A program made the translations under genes and the position numbers. The notes beneath the pieces are model-generated. The model was not told the origin of the DNA. It made no database searches and saw only the letters and a program-made list of their open reading frames with translations. From Armatimonadota bacterium (lineage in GTDB: Bacteria > Armatimonadota > UBA10988): DNA of 44,944 bases. The stretch spans positions 1 to 44,944 of the forward strand of contig JACRKZ010000135.1 in assembly GCA_016235455.1 (NCBI GenBank), written 5' to 3'. Each line of letters opens with the position of its first letter. Within the stretch, counting starts at the first letter, position 1. This document shows, piece by piece, positions 14,943 through 22,564 of this stretch.

Positions 14943-16499
14943 CTACGGCGCGTCGGCGGGCTCGGCCAGGAGCGCCGCGATGTGATCGCCAAACAGCTTC
15001 TCGCCGCCGGCGCCTTCCCAGTTCAGTTCGCCATACCACCAACTGCGCACATATCCGGCCTTGTCGATCAGGTAGACCGATGGCCAGGTGTGGTTGGCCC
15101 AGGCATCCCAGTTGGCCTTGTCGTTGTCCACGGCCACCAGGTAGTCCACCTTCTGCTCGTCCAGGCCCTTGCGCACGTTGGCCTGGTCGCGCTCACCCTC
15201 GGTCTCGGGAGTATGGATGCCCAGCACAACGACGTCCTTGCCCACAAAGCGCTGGCGCCAGCCGAGGACCGGCGGCTGGTTGTGCACGCAGTTCACGCAG
15301 CCCACGGTGAAGAACTGCACCACCACCACCTTGCCGCGCAGCGCGGCCAGCGTGGTGGCCTCGCCATTGAGCCAATTGGTCACGCCGCGCAACTCGGGCG
15401 CCTTGGCGAAGCGCGTGTGGGCGCTGGAGAAGTCGAACGCTTTGCCGCCGAGCCGGCCGTAGGCCAGGTTCTGCTCGGGCCCGAGCAGGGCCAGCAGCCG
15501 ATTGCGCTGGTTGGTCAGGTACTCGGTGACGCGCGCGTCGAGCCCGGCGGAGCCGGCCTCCTTGGCGCGCATGACCCGCTCGCCCTCGCGCGTGGCGGCG
15601 CGCATCTGGCCGATGCGCTTGAGCTGCTCGGCGGTCAGCTTGAGCTGCTCAGCCACGCGCGGCGCCAGCAAGGCGTCGAGCGCGCGCGCCTGCGCGGCGA
15701 TCTGGTCGAGACGAATGCGCTGCTCTGGGCGCAGCACCTGGCGCACGTCGACTTCGACCTGGTCGACCAGCGCCCAGGCTTCGGCCGCCGCATCGGGCTT
15801 GACCAACTGCGTATCGCGCAGCTTCCAGAGCGCGCTGTCGCAGGCGTCGAGCACCTTGGCCACGGCCGCCTGCTGGTCGGCGTCAAGCGCGAGTTCGCGG
15901 AGCACCAACGGCTCGCGTAGCGACAGCAGCAGGCCGTCGGACAACGCGTCGCCGCGCGGCTCGCGGAAGACCTTGTTGATCAGCAGCGCATCGGACAGCC
16001 GCGCGCGGAACTCCTTGATGGGCAGCCGGTCGGCGGCATCGCGCGCCTCGTAGCGGAACATCTCCTCACCAGCGGAATCCAGCGCGATGATCGCCGGATG
16101 CACCGAGGTCTGGCCGCGGTAGCGATAGTCGTCGACCAGGCCGAACTGCTTGGCCACGGCGTAGTCTGCATCGCGGAAGACCAGCCGGCTGGCGACGGCG
16201 CTGAGGCGGTTGGCCCAGTCGTTCAGCACGTCGCCGCTGTCGGCTTTGAGGAAGACATGCGCCACGCCGGGCATGGTCTTGGCCAGGGCCAGGTAGTCAC
16301 GGATCTCGTTGCGGTCCTCGGTGACGTCACCGCGCAGCAGCCAGTGCAGCACCACGACCCGGCCGCGCTGGTGCCCCAGCACAAACGGCGGCCCGCCCAC
16401 CGCCGCGGGCAAGGTGAAGTCGACCGGATTGGCGGCCTGCGCCGAGGTCAGGGCCAAGGCGACGACAGCACAGCAACGAGCCAGCTTAGCCAGGCGCAT
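14943..16499 (-). CDS. Exported protein with two thioredoxin-like folds (TlpA-type C-terminus)
   Basis: A 518-residue protein. The ATG (complement of 16497-16499) has GGAG 8 bases upstream and opens a signal peptide ending near ALTSAQA. Residues about 25-180 resemble an AhpC/TSA or TlpA-like thioredoxin fold (GRVVVLHWLLRGDVTED, HPAIIALDSAGEEMFRYEA) but lack the cysteine pair. Residues about 190-370 are helical with LRPEQR, LTAEQLKRI and LGPEQN motifs reminiscent of the Spy/CpxP LTxxQ repeat. Residues about 385-518 form a TlpA/ResA-like domain with CxxC as C401-V-N-C404 in FFTVGCVNCVHNQP, followed by WPSVYLIDKAGYVRSWWYGE. The likely role is extracytoplasmic thiol-disulfide exchange or redox sensing. 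The neighbouring genes encode GH116 (82 bases upstream) and the duplicated-module protein. Confidence 0.85.
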   Translation of the reverse strand: MRLAKLARCCAVVALALTSAQAANPVDFTLPAAVGGPPFVLGHQRGRVVVLHWLLRGDVTEDRNEIRDYLALAKTMPGVAHVFLKADSGDVLNDWANRLSAVASRLVFRDADYAVAKQFGLVDDYRYRGQTSVHPAIIALDSAGEEMFRYEARDAADRLPIKEFRARLSDALLINKVFREPRGDALSDGLLLSLREPLVLRELALDADQQAAVAKVLDACDSALWKLRDTQLVKPDAAAEAWALVDQVEVDVRQVLRPEQRIRLDQIAAQARALDALLAPRVAEQLKLTAEQLKRIGQMRAATREGERVMRAKEAGSAGLDARVTEYLTNQRNRLLALLGPEQNLAYGRLGGKAFDFSSAHTRFAKAPELRGVTNWLNGEATTLAALRGKVVVVQFFTVGCVNCVHNQPPVLGWRQRFVGKDVVVLGIHTPETEGERDQANVRKGLDEQKVDYLVAVDNDKANWDAWANHTWPSVYLIDKAGYVRSWWYGELNWEGAGGEKLFGDHIAALLAEPADAP

Positions 16500-16515
16500 C
16501 ACGAGACTCCGCGCT

Positions 16516-16559
16516 TCGGGGCTGGTCGGGCCGCCCGAGGGTGGCACGCCCAGCCCCGA
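16516..16559 (-). terminator. Branched hairpin between the GH116 and thioredoxin-fold genes
   Basis: TCGGGGCTG (16516-16524) pairs perfectly with CAGCCCCGA (16551-16559). The loop contains a second stem, TCGGG/CCCGA (16526-16530 and 16534-16538). It follows the GH116 stop (16582-16584, minus strand) by 22 bases and fills most of the 82-base gap. It may be a terminator or an RNA-processing or stability element. Confidence 0.5.
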
Positions 16560-16581
16560 TCCGCTCATATCGAGCTACTAC

Positions 16582-18981
16582 TCACTCGGTGACGATAGCG
16601 TGCACATCGATGCTGCCCGCGCGCACCTCGACGAACGGATGGCCATCACGGCGGCCGACCAGCCCGTAGCCCGTCGCGGTGCTCAGGAAGCAGGCGAAGT
16701 CGCCCTCCAGGGCCGGCTTCAGGTACAGTGTGCGATCGATCGCGTCGTAGCGCGCCCCGCTGAGCGACTGCAGCAGCGCATAGCTGGCCAAGGCGCGAGC
16801 ATACCAGTGGCCGCACTCATACTCATTGAACGGGTTGCGCACGCGGCCGTCGTAGCGGTCGCGGCAGACGCGCACCACTTCCAGCCCGGCATCGAGCTGG
16901 CCCGTGAGGATGAGGTGCGACGCCACCTGGTACTCGATGCCGGTCCAGACCTCATCCGAGTAGACCATCGGCAGCGCCAACTCACCACCCTTGGGCCACG
17001 AGCAGAGCAGCAGGCCGCCCTCGTCGCCACAGGCGAAGGTCGGGCGCTGCGGGTTGGCGTGGTCGCTCAGGTCGCGCTTGAGGTTGTAGCGATGCACCGC
17101 GCCCAGGTGGCTGGCCACCTTGTCCGCGTCGAGCACCTGACCCACACCGCACACCGCCGCCATCCACTCGCCCAGCACGCCATCGGACAGGCAGCCCAGG
17201 CCGTACTGGTACTTGGGGCCTTCCTTGGCCAGGATGGCCAGCGCCTCGGCCGAGTAGGCCCCGCCGTAGCTGGACACCTGGGTCGGGTCGGGCGCGCGCA
17301 GGCCGGTCCACTGCACCTTCTGGATGAAGTACTCGCCGTCGTACAGCTCGGTCTCGGTGCGCTCGATGCCCCGCGCGAGCAGCTCCGCGTACAGCGCCAC
17401 GTCGTCGTCCAGCGCCTCGCCCATGAGCACCGCGGCCCGCAGCGCGCCCAGGTAGAAGCTGGTGCACATGCCGTCGGGTCCCCAGAACTCGATGTCGTAG
17501 GTGTTGTGGTGTGGCTCCTCCAGCCAGCCGCGGCCCTCGGGATCCCAGGCTTCGATGCAGTAGTCGAGGCTGCGGCGCACGCTGGCCCACAGGCCTCGCA
17601 GCCACTCGGTGTCGCCGGCGATGCGCCAGTCACGATAGACCTTCAGAATGCCGCCGAGCTGGCCGTCGGCCGCGGCATGGAAGCCGTGCCCGATGACGCG
17701 GATAGGCAATGCCGCGCGAAAGCCCTGATGGCCGCGCTCGTCCTGGCACGGGCCGAACTCGGTCTCGCGCAGCGTGCGCTCCAGGGCCGGGAAGAGATGC
17801 GGGATGGCCTGTGCGTAGTTCCACACGTGGGTGCACGAGCCGTGGCAGCAGCCGTCGCGGTCGCCACAGCCCTCCCAGCCCCACAGCCGGCCATCGCTCT
17901 GGCGCAGCACCGTCGGCGACTTGAGAATGCCCAGGTTGGCCGACACCGCCTCGACCACCTCGGCCGGCAGAGTCGAGTCATAGAAGCAGTCGGCGAAGCA
18001 CTGCGAGTTGGCGCGCAGCCGCGCGTAGCTGTCCCGCCAGTAGGCATTGACGGCCTCGATGTCGGCGAACCGGCCGGCATACCACGGCACGTAGGCCGGG
18101 TCGGTGTCTGGCACACCCTCGGCGCGCTGGGTCGACTGGCCCACATACCAGGTCAGCCGCACGGTGATCGTGCGCGACTCGCCGGCGGCCAGCGCCAACG
18201 GCACTTGCAGCGACGCGCCCGGCGAGGCGGCACCGTCGCTGTACGGCGCGCGGTTCTCACAGCGACCAGCCTGAATATCGCGCCACAAGATGGTCAGCGG
18301 GTCGAACCAGCCACCGCGGAAGTAGGCGCAGTCGACGCACGTGTCGGGCTCGCTCACGGTCGCCGAGAAGGCCCCCTCGTCGTGGGGCTTGCCCTCGCCC
18401 GGCCCACCCCACAGCACGAACCCGCCCTCGACAGCGCGTACCGCCGAGGGGTTGCCCGAGACGGACATGAAGTTGCGCGCGTTGAACGAGAAGACCGCCT
18501 CCAGCGGTGCGCCGCTGGTGTTGGTGAAGGTGTATTCCAGCCCCACCGCGGGCAGGCTGGCGTTGTCGGCGTCGTTGGGCTCGAACGGGCTCCAGCCGGT
18601 GATGGTCGCCGTCAGCGGCAGTGAGCTGTCGCTCAGCGCAACCTCGCCAAACGGAAATCGCGCGCGGAAGGTCGCGCTTCTAAAGCGCGGCAGACCGAAT
18701 GATGTGCCACCCAGACCATTGGCCGCGCCGGGCGTGCCGTAGAGCTTCCAGGTGGGTACCGGGCCCTCGACCACGCGGGCGGTGTGGCGTTCGCCCTTGA
18801 TGCACACCGCGGCGAACATCAGCGGCTCATTGAACACATCGGGTCGATGCCGCAGGGACACATGAGACAACGCGCCGCTGCCCTCCAGGCAGATGGTGCC
18901 CGCGCCCATGCCACCCATGGGGAAGGCCACGCGGCTCAGCCGCTCACCCGAGTACTCGCCGTTGTAGGTCTTGTGCGCCAT
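16582..18981 (-). CDS. GH116-family glycoside hydrolase (GBA2/DUF608-like)
   Basis: A 799-residue protein without a signal peptide, expected to be a cytoplasmic beta-glucosidase, beta-xylosidase or N-acetylglucosaminidase. GGAG lies 9 bases before the ATG. The N-terminal beta-sandwich (about 1-310) starts with the family hallmark FPMGGMGAGTICLEGSGALS. The (alpha/alpha)6 domain (about 320-790) contains GDRDGCCHGSCTHVWNYAQA, FHAAADGQLGGILKVYRDW and EEPHHNTYDIEFWGPDG, whose N-T-Y-D496 corresponds to the acid/base Asp region of GH116 enzymes. The nucleophile Glu was not assigned by eye. The length fits bacterial members (about 800 residues). It is transcribed divergently from RNase D and heads a minus-strand series with the two downstream genes. 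The lack of a signal peptide contrasts with most carbohydrate-active enzymes in this window and suggests it acts on imported oligosaccharides or glycosides. Confidence 0.88.
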   Translation of the reverse strand: MAHKTYNGEYSGERLSRVAFPMGGMGAGTICLEGSGALSHVSLRHRPDVFNEPLMFAAVCIKGERHTARVVEGPVPTWKLYGTPGAANGLGGTSFGLPRFRSATFRARFPFGEVALSDSSLPLTATITGWSPFEPNDADNASLPAVGLEYTFTNTSGAPLEAVFSFNARNFMSVSGNPSAVRAVEGGFVLWGGPGEGKPHDEGAFSATVSEPDTCVDCAYFRGGWFDPLTILWRDIQAGRCENRAPYSDGAASPGASLQVPLALAAGESRTITVRLTWYVGQSTQRAEGVPDTDPAYVPWYAGRFADIEAVNAYWRDSYARLRANSQCFADCFYDSTLPAEVVEAVSANLGILKSPTVLRQSDGRLWGWEGCGDRDGCCHGSCTHVWNYAQAIPHLFPALERTLRETEFGPCQDERGHQGFRAALPIRVIGHGFHAAADGQLGGILKVYRDWRIAGDTEWLRGLWASVRRSLDYCIEAWDPEGRGWLEEPHHNTYDIEFWGPDGMCTSFYLGALRAAVLMGEALDDDVALYAELLARGIERTETELYDGEYFIQKVQWTGLRAPDPTQVSSYGGAYSAEALAILAKEGPKYQYGLGCLSDGVLGEWMAAVCGVGQVLDADKVASHLGAVHRYNLKRDLSDHANPQRPTFACGDEGGLLLCSWPKGGELALPMVYSDEVWTGIEYQVASHLILTGQLDAGLEVVRVCRDRYDGRVRNPFNEYECGHWYARALASYALLQSLSGARYDAIDRTLYLKPALEGDFACFLSTATGYGLVGRRDGHPFVEVRAGSIDVHAIVTE

Positions 18982-19042
18982 AGTGCCGACTCCGTGACTG
19001 GACTGGAGCCGGGCTATTCGCCAGTTCGACCCTCGGCACCTG

Positions 19043-19070
19043 CGCGGATCGCGATCCGCGGTGGATCCAC
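19043..19070. promoter_or_regulatory. Two adjacent perfect palindromes in the GH116/RNase D divergent region
   Basis: CGCGGATCGCGATCCGCG (19043-19060) is an 18-bp perfect palindrome, directly followed by GTGGATCCAC (19061-19070), a 10-bp perfect palindrome. Both contain GGATC and sit just upstream of the -10-like TACAAT of RNase D, between the two divergent genes. They are candidate operators, or a site for a dimeric regulator acting on either gene. Confidence 0.5.
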
Positions 19071-19072
19071 GC

Positions 19073-19078
19073 TACAAT
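19073..19078 (+). promoter_or_regulatory. TACAAT -10 box, apparently leaderless RNase D promoter
   Basis: GCTACAAT ends 7 bases before the ATG at 19086. A start of transcription at the usual 6-8 bases past the -10 would fall on the ATG itself, and no ribosome site is present before it. This implies a leaderless mRNA. No clear -35 is seen. An in-frame ATG at 19077 overlaps the box and is unlikely to be used. Confidence 0.5.
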
Positions 19079-19085
19079 GGGCCCC

Positions 19086-20240
19086 ATGCTCATCCAGACC
19101 AACAGCCAGCTCGTCTCGTTCGTCGACTCCCTGTGCGACGAGCCCGCCATCTTCATCGACACCGAGTTCGTCGGCGAGGGCCACTACTACGCGCGCCTCG
19201 GCTCGGTCCAGATCGGCACGCCGACACAGGCCGCGCTGGTCGACCCACTGGCTGTCAAGGATCTGTCGCCGCTCGGCCCGATCCTGGCCGACCCGGCGGT
19301 GGTCAAGGTGTTCCATGCCGCCGGCCAGGACCTGCAGATCCTCACGCGGCTCTATGGCCGGCCGGTGGCGCCGGTGTTCGATACCCAGGTTGCCGCGCAA
19401 CTGCTGAGTGGCGACGAGCAGATCTCGTTCGACCGCCTGGTGACACGCATCACGGGCAAGTCGCCGGCCGCCGGCCACGGCTTCACCGACTGGCTGCGCC
19501 GGCCGCTCACGCCGGGCCAGATTGAGTACGCGCTGGACGATGTGCGCCTCTTGGTGCCGGTCTATGAAGCGCAACGCGGCCGGTTGGCCGAGCTGGACCG
19601 CGAGAGCTGGGCGCGCGAGGAGTTTGCCAAGCTCGAGGAGCCGACGCGCTTCGCCCCGTCCGACCCCGAGCAGCAGTACATGCGTGTGCGCGGTTTCGAC
19701 AACCTGTCTGGCCCGGCGCTGGCCTCGCTGCAGGCGTTGGCCGCCTGGCGCGAGTACACGGCGCGCGAGATGGACATCCCGGTCGGCCGCATCGCCCGTG
19801 ACGAGACGCTGTCGGAACTGGCCATGCGCCCGCGCAAGTCGACCCGCGAACTGCGCGACATCCGTGGCCTGCGACCCGACCAGATCGACCGCTACGGCGC
19901 CGACCTGCTGCGCGTGGCCCAGGAGGGCCGCGCCCAGACTCCGCCCGCGCGCCGGCCGCGCATCAGCGTGTCGGCGGCCTTGGAGCCGACGGTCGACTTC
20001 ATGGGCCTGTGCCTGCGATCGCTCGCCGAGCAGGCCTCCGTGGCGGCCACGGCCGTGGCCACGCGTTCGGATCTGGTGGCGCTCGTCCTTCTCGGCGAGG
20101 AGGCCGACATCGCCCTGCTGCGCGGCTGGCGCCGGCCGGCCTTTGGCGAGCCACTGCTCGACGCGTTGTCCGGCAAAGCCGTGGCGCGCGTGCTGCCCGA
20201 TGACCACACCGTGCATCTGGTCTGGGATCAGGGGCACTAG
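19086..20240 (+). CDS. rnd: Ribonuclease D (DEDDy exonuclease with HRDC domains)
   Basis: A 384-residue cytoplasmic 3'-5' exoribonuclease that trims tRNA and other small RNA precursors. All DEDDy motifs are present: FIDTEF (D25, E27), FHAAGQDL (D82) and EYALDDV (Y148, D152). The exonuclease domain covers about 1-175. An HRDC helical domain follows at about 205-285 (ALASLQALAAWREYTAREMD, STRELRDIRGL). The remaining 285-384 may be a second, more divergent HRDC-like domain as in E. coli RNase D. The length agrees with the family (about 370-390). The start is set by the position of the -10 box; the upstream ATG would add only MGP. The gene faces the GxGYxYP gene, with 21 bases between their stops. 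Confidence 0.93.
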   Translation: MLIQTNSQLVSFVDSLCDEPAIFIDTEFVGEGHYYARLGSVQIGTPTQAALVDPLAVKDLSPLGPILADPAVVKVFHAAGQDLQILTRLYGRPVAPVFDTQVAAQLLSGDEQISFDRLVTRITGKSPAAGHGFTDWLRRPLTPGQIEYALDDVRLLVPVYEAQRGRLAELDRESWAREEFAKLEEPTRFAPSDPEQQYMRVRGFDNLSGPALASLQALAAWREYTAREMDIPVGRIARDETLSELAMRPRKSTRELRDIRGLRPDQIDRYGADLLRVAQEGRAQTPPARRPRISVSAALEPTVDFMGLCLRSLAEQASVAATAVATRSDLVALVLLGEEADIALLRGWRRPAFGEPLLDALSGKAVARVLPDDHTVHLVWDQGH

Positions 20241-20261
20241 ACCGCGTCCGTCAAGCAGGCA

Positions 20262-22319
20262 TCACTTGACCGGCGCCACCACCTTGCCCTCGACCTGCGC
20301 GCGAGCCAGGCGAGACGCCTGGTAGAGCTCGTCCAGCCGCACCACCTTGAAGCGCTCGGGCGGCAGCAGCCGGGCGATCCCCGCGAACCAGGAGGGATCG
20401 CCGGCGTACAGCAGCGTGAACCACGGGCCCTGGACCCCGTCGGTCTCGCGCCGCAGCTTGTCGACGAACTGACCCGGGCTGCCTTCCTCGTAGTAGTGGT
20501 TGCTGTGCACCAACGGCGGGCAGCCTTCTGGGTAGGTCACGCGCTGATCCTTGTGCCACAGAGAGACGCCCTGCAGACCCATGCTCGCCAGCCAACGCAG
20601 GCGCTCGGCCTCCGGATTGAGCGGGTAGAAGTACCACAGGTCGGCAAAGGGCGCGTCGGCCAGCTTGGCGCCATCGCGCGTGCGCTGGGCGAACAGATTG
20701 CGCACGGCGGGCGGCAGGAAGGTCGGCGCCGCGTAACCATAGCCGCTGGGTCCGATGAAGAAGCAGTCGTTGGGTGTGGCCTCGGCGTAGAAGCGCTGCA
20801 TGACCGCGGGGAACCGCTCGCACAGGTATGGCGACATGCCCCAGTTGATGGGCAGCTTGCCGCGATCGGCCTGCAGCCAGCTCCCGCCGTTGTACAGCGA
20901 GCCGGCGCACTTGGCGGTGTCGCCTTCGTTGACCATGAAGGCCACGTAGACCTTGGTCTCGAGCTTCACCTCGGCCGGCGTGATGTGGCGCTGGCGGAAC
21001 GCCGCACGGGCCGGCCGGAGCGCGGCCAGGAACGACAGGTTGGGCACCTGACCGCACTCGACGAACAGGCCGGCGCGCGACACACGGAACAGGTACGACT
21101 GCTCGCTCGGCTTGCCCCAACCCCACACCGGACTCAGCGGCTTGGGGTGCGCGAGGATGCGGTCGAGCTGCTTGGCGCCCGGTGGGTGGAGCCCGCCCGG
21201 CCTCTTCTCCAGCCACTCGCGCACGTAGTCCTCATGGACCGTCTCGGGTAGCGCATGGCTCAGGTCGTAGACGAACAGCCGCTGCGCGACCGCCACATCG
21301 AGGGCAAAGTCGTCGATGGCCTCGCAGTAGGAGTACAGGCCGTCGCGTGAGCAACGGGGCAGCAGGTTGGTCAACGCCCAGTCGTACAGCGGCTCCTTGG
21401 GCGCCTGTGCGCCACCGCTCAGCTCAGCGCGGACGGACCTGACCCAGACGCTCTTGCCGCGCCCGATGATCCACAGGTGCAGGCTGATCTCGCGCTCGCC
21501 CTGCCAGTTGGGCACCGTGCTCAAGTCGAACTCGAAGCGGCCCGTGGCGTCGGTATCGCGTTGGATGACCTCGTCGCCCGCGCCGGGCCGCGAGATCTTC
21601 AACGACCACTGGCCCTCCGCTCGCGGCACCTCGATGACCACTTTGCCGCTGACCGCGTGGAACGGCAATTCGATGCGGCGGGCCGCCGCGGAGTAGGGCT
21701 CGGTGGCGTCGCCCTTCAGGGCGAAGCGCGCCAGATCGCCCTCGCGGGTCACGGTCACCTGACCACCGGCCCACTCGGCGGGGTTAAGGTCGAAAGACTG
21801 CCGCGCCAACTCGGGCTGCCCATGGGCAACAGTGGTGTCGAACACCACCGGCAACGCCGTCAGAGCCGGTACGCTCTGACGCAGCTTGGCGGTCACGGGC
21901 ACGGCATCGAGCAGCCCTGCCTGGGTCACACCGACCTCGAAATCGCCGGGGTAGCCGGGGTCATAGAGCACCGCGCCCTTGACCACGCCGCTCACTTTGC
22001 CGAGCAGCGCCGCCAGGTCGGCCACCGGCTCGAACGTCAGCTTGTGCACGCGCCGGCAGTACGCCATCCAGTCGTCGGCCACCGACCTCATGCTGGCCAG
22101 CGCCGCCGGTAGCGCCTCGCGCTTGGGCATCATGAACGGATTGGACCCGCCCGGCTGCAGGTAGACGTGTGGCCCCTGGCGGTTGGCCAGGCCCTGGATG
22201 GCGGTGGCAGCGACGCGTTCAGCGTGGTCGAGCTTGTCGATGTCGAGGACCCAGACCTGCGCCCGCGCGGCGCTGGTCAGGGCCGCGACGAGGAGCAGAC
22301 TGCAGACGATGGACCGCAT
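20262..22319 (-). CDS. Secreted GxGYxYP-domain protein (putative glycoside hydrolase)
   Basis: A 685-residue exported protein. The ATG opens a signal peptide (MRSIVCSLLLVAALTSAARA). Residues about 24-170 match the N-terminal GxGYxYP domain, with IQGLANRQGPHVYL as its signature. Residues about 173-313 look like an inserted beta-sandwich (NPAEWAGGQVTVTREGDLARF through RSVRAELSG), which I do not recall as a standard part of the family. Residues about 315-685 are the C-terminal domain with the name-giving motif as GPSGYGYAAP (523-532), FMVNEGDT and INWGMSP. The family is found in carbohydrate-degrading bacteria and is thought to be hydrolytic, but its substrate is unknown. The ribosome site (GAGGTGGG, about 8 bases upstream) is weak. 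It stands as a single gene. Confidence 0.85.
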   Translation of the reverse strand: MRSIVCSLLLVAALTSAARAQVWVLDIDKLDHAERVAATAIQGLANRQGPHVYLQPGGSNPFMMPKREALPAALASMRSVADDWMAYCRRVHKLTFEPVADLAALLGKVSGVVKGAVLYDPGYPGDFEVGVTQAGLLDAVPVTAKLRQSVPALTALPVVFDTTVAHGQPELARQSFDLNPAEWAGGQVTVTREGDLARFALKGDATEPYSAAARRIELPFHAVSGKVVIEVPRAEGQWSLKISRPGAGDEVIQRDTDATGRFEFDLSTVPNWQGEREISLHLWIIGRGKSVWVRSVRAELSGGAQAPKEPLYDWALTNLLPRCSRDGLYSYCEAIDDFALDVAVAQRLFVYDLSHALPETVHEDYVREWLEKRPGGLHPPGAKQLDRILAHPKPLSPVWGWGKPSEQSYLFRVSRAGLFVECGQVPNLSFLAALRPARAAFRQRHITPAEVKLETKVYVAFMVNEGDTAKCAGSLYNGGSWLQADRGKLPINWGMSPYLCERFPAVMQRFYAEATPNDCFFIGPSGYGYAAPTFLPPAVRNLFAQRTRDGAKLADAPFADLWYFYPLNPEAERLRWLASMGLQGVSLWHKDQRVTYPEGCPPLVHSNHYYEEGSPGQFVDKLRRETDGVQGPWFTLLYAGDPSWFAGIARLLPPERFKVVRLDELYQASRLARAQVEGKVVAPVK

Positions 22320-22483
22320 GAGTGAACCCACCTCGCGCGGCATTGTAGACGATCACCCCGTCAGGCGCGACTCGGCCGTCGGCTGCCACCACCGGTGGCC
22401 CAAAGCATCAGGGCATGTCTGTATCTTTGCCCCAGGAACCGCTCACTCTCGCCGCAGGCCCCCGACGGTGGGGAGCCGCGCGA

Positions 22484-22489
22484 TATAGT
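22484..22489 (+). promoter_or_regulatory. Possible -10 box of the kai operon
   Basis: TATAGT lies 75 bases before the KaiC ATG inside CGATATAGTGCACTC, an AT-rich island in GC-rich sequence. It gives a predicted leader of about 68 bases. No TTGACA-like -35 is found at the usual distance, so an activator or an alternative sigma factor may be needed. The 22320-22564 gap shows no other structure I can support. Confidence 0.35.
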
Positions 22490-22564
22490 GCACTCAAGGC
22501 CCACGCGTTCGTGCGGACCGACAACGCCCGGCGGGTGAGTGATCGATGGGGAGAAGGACCGGCC

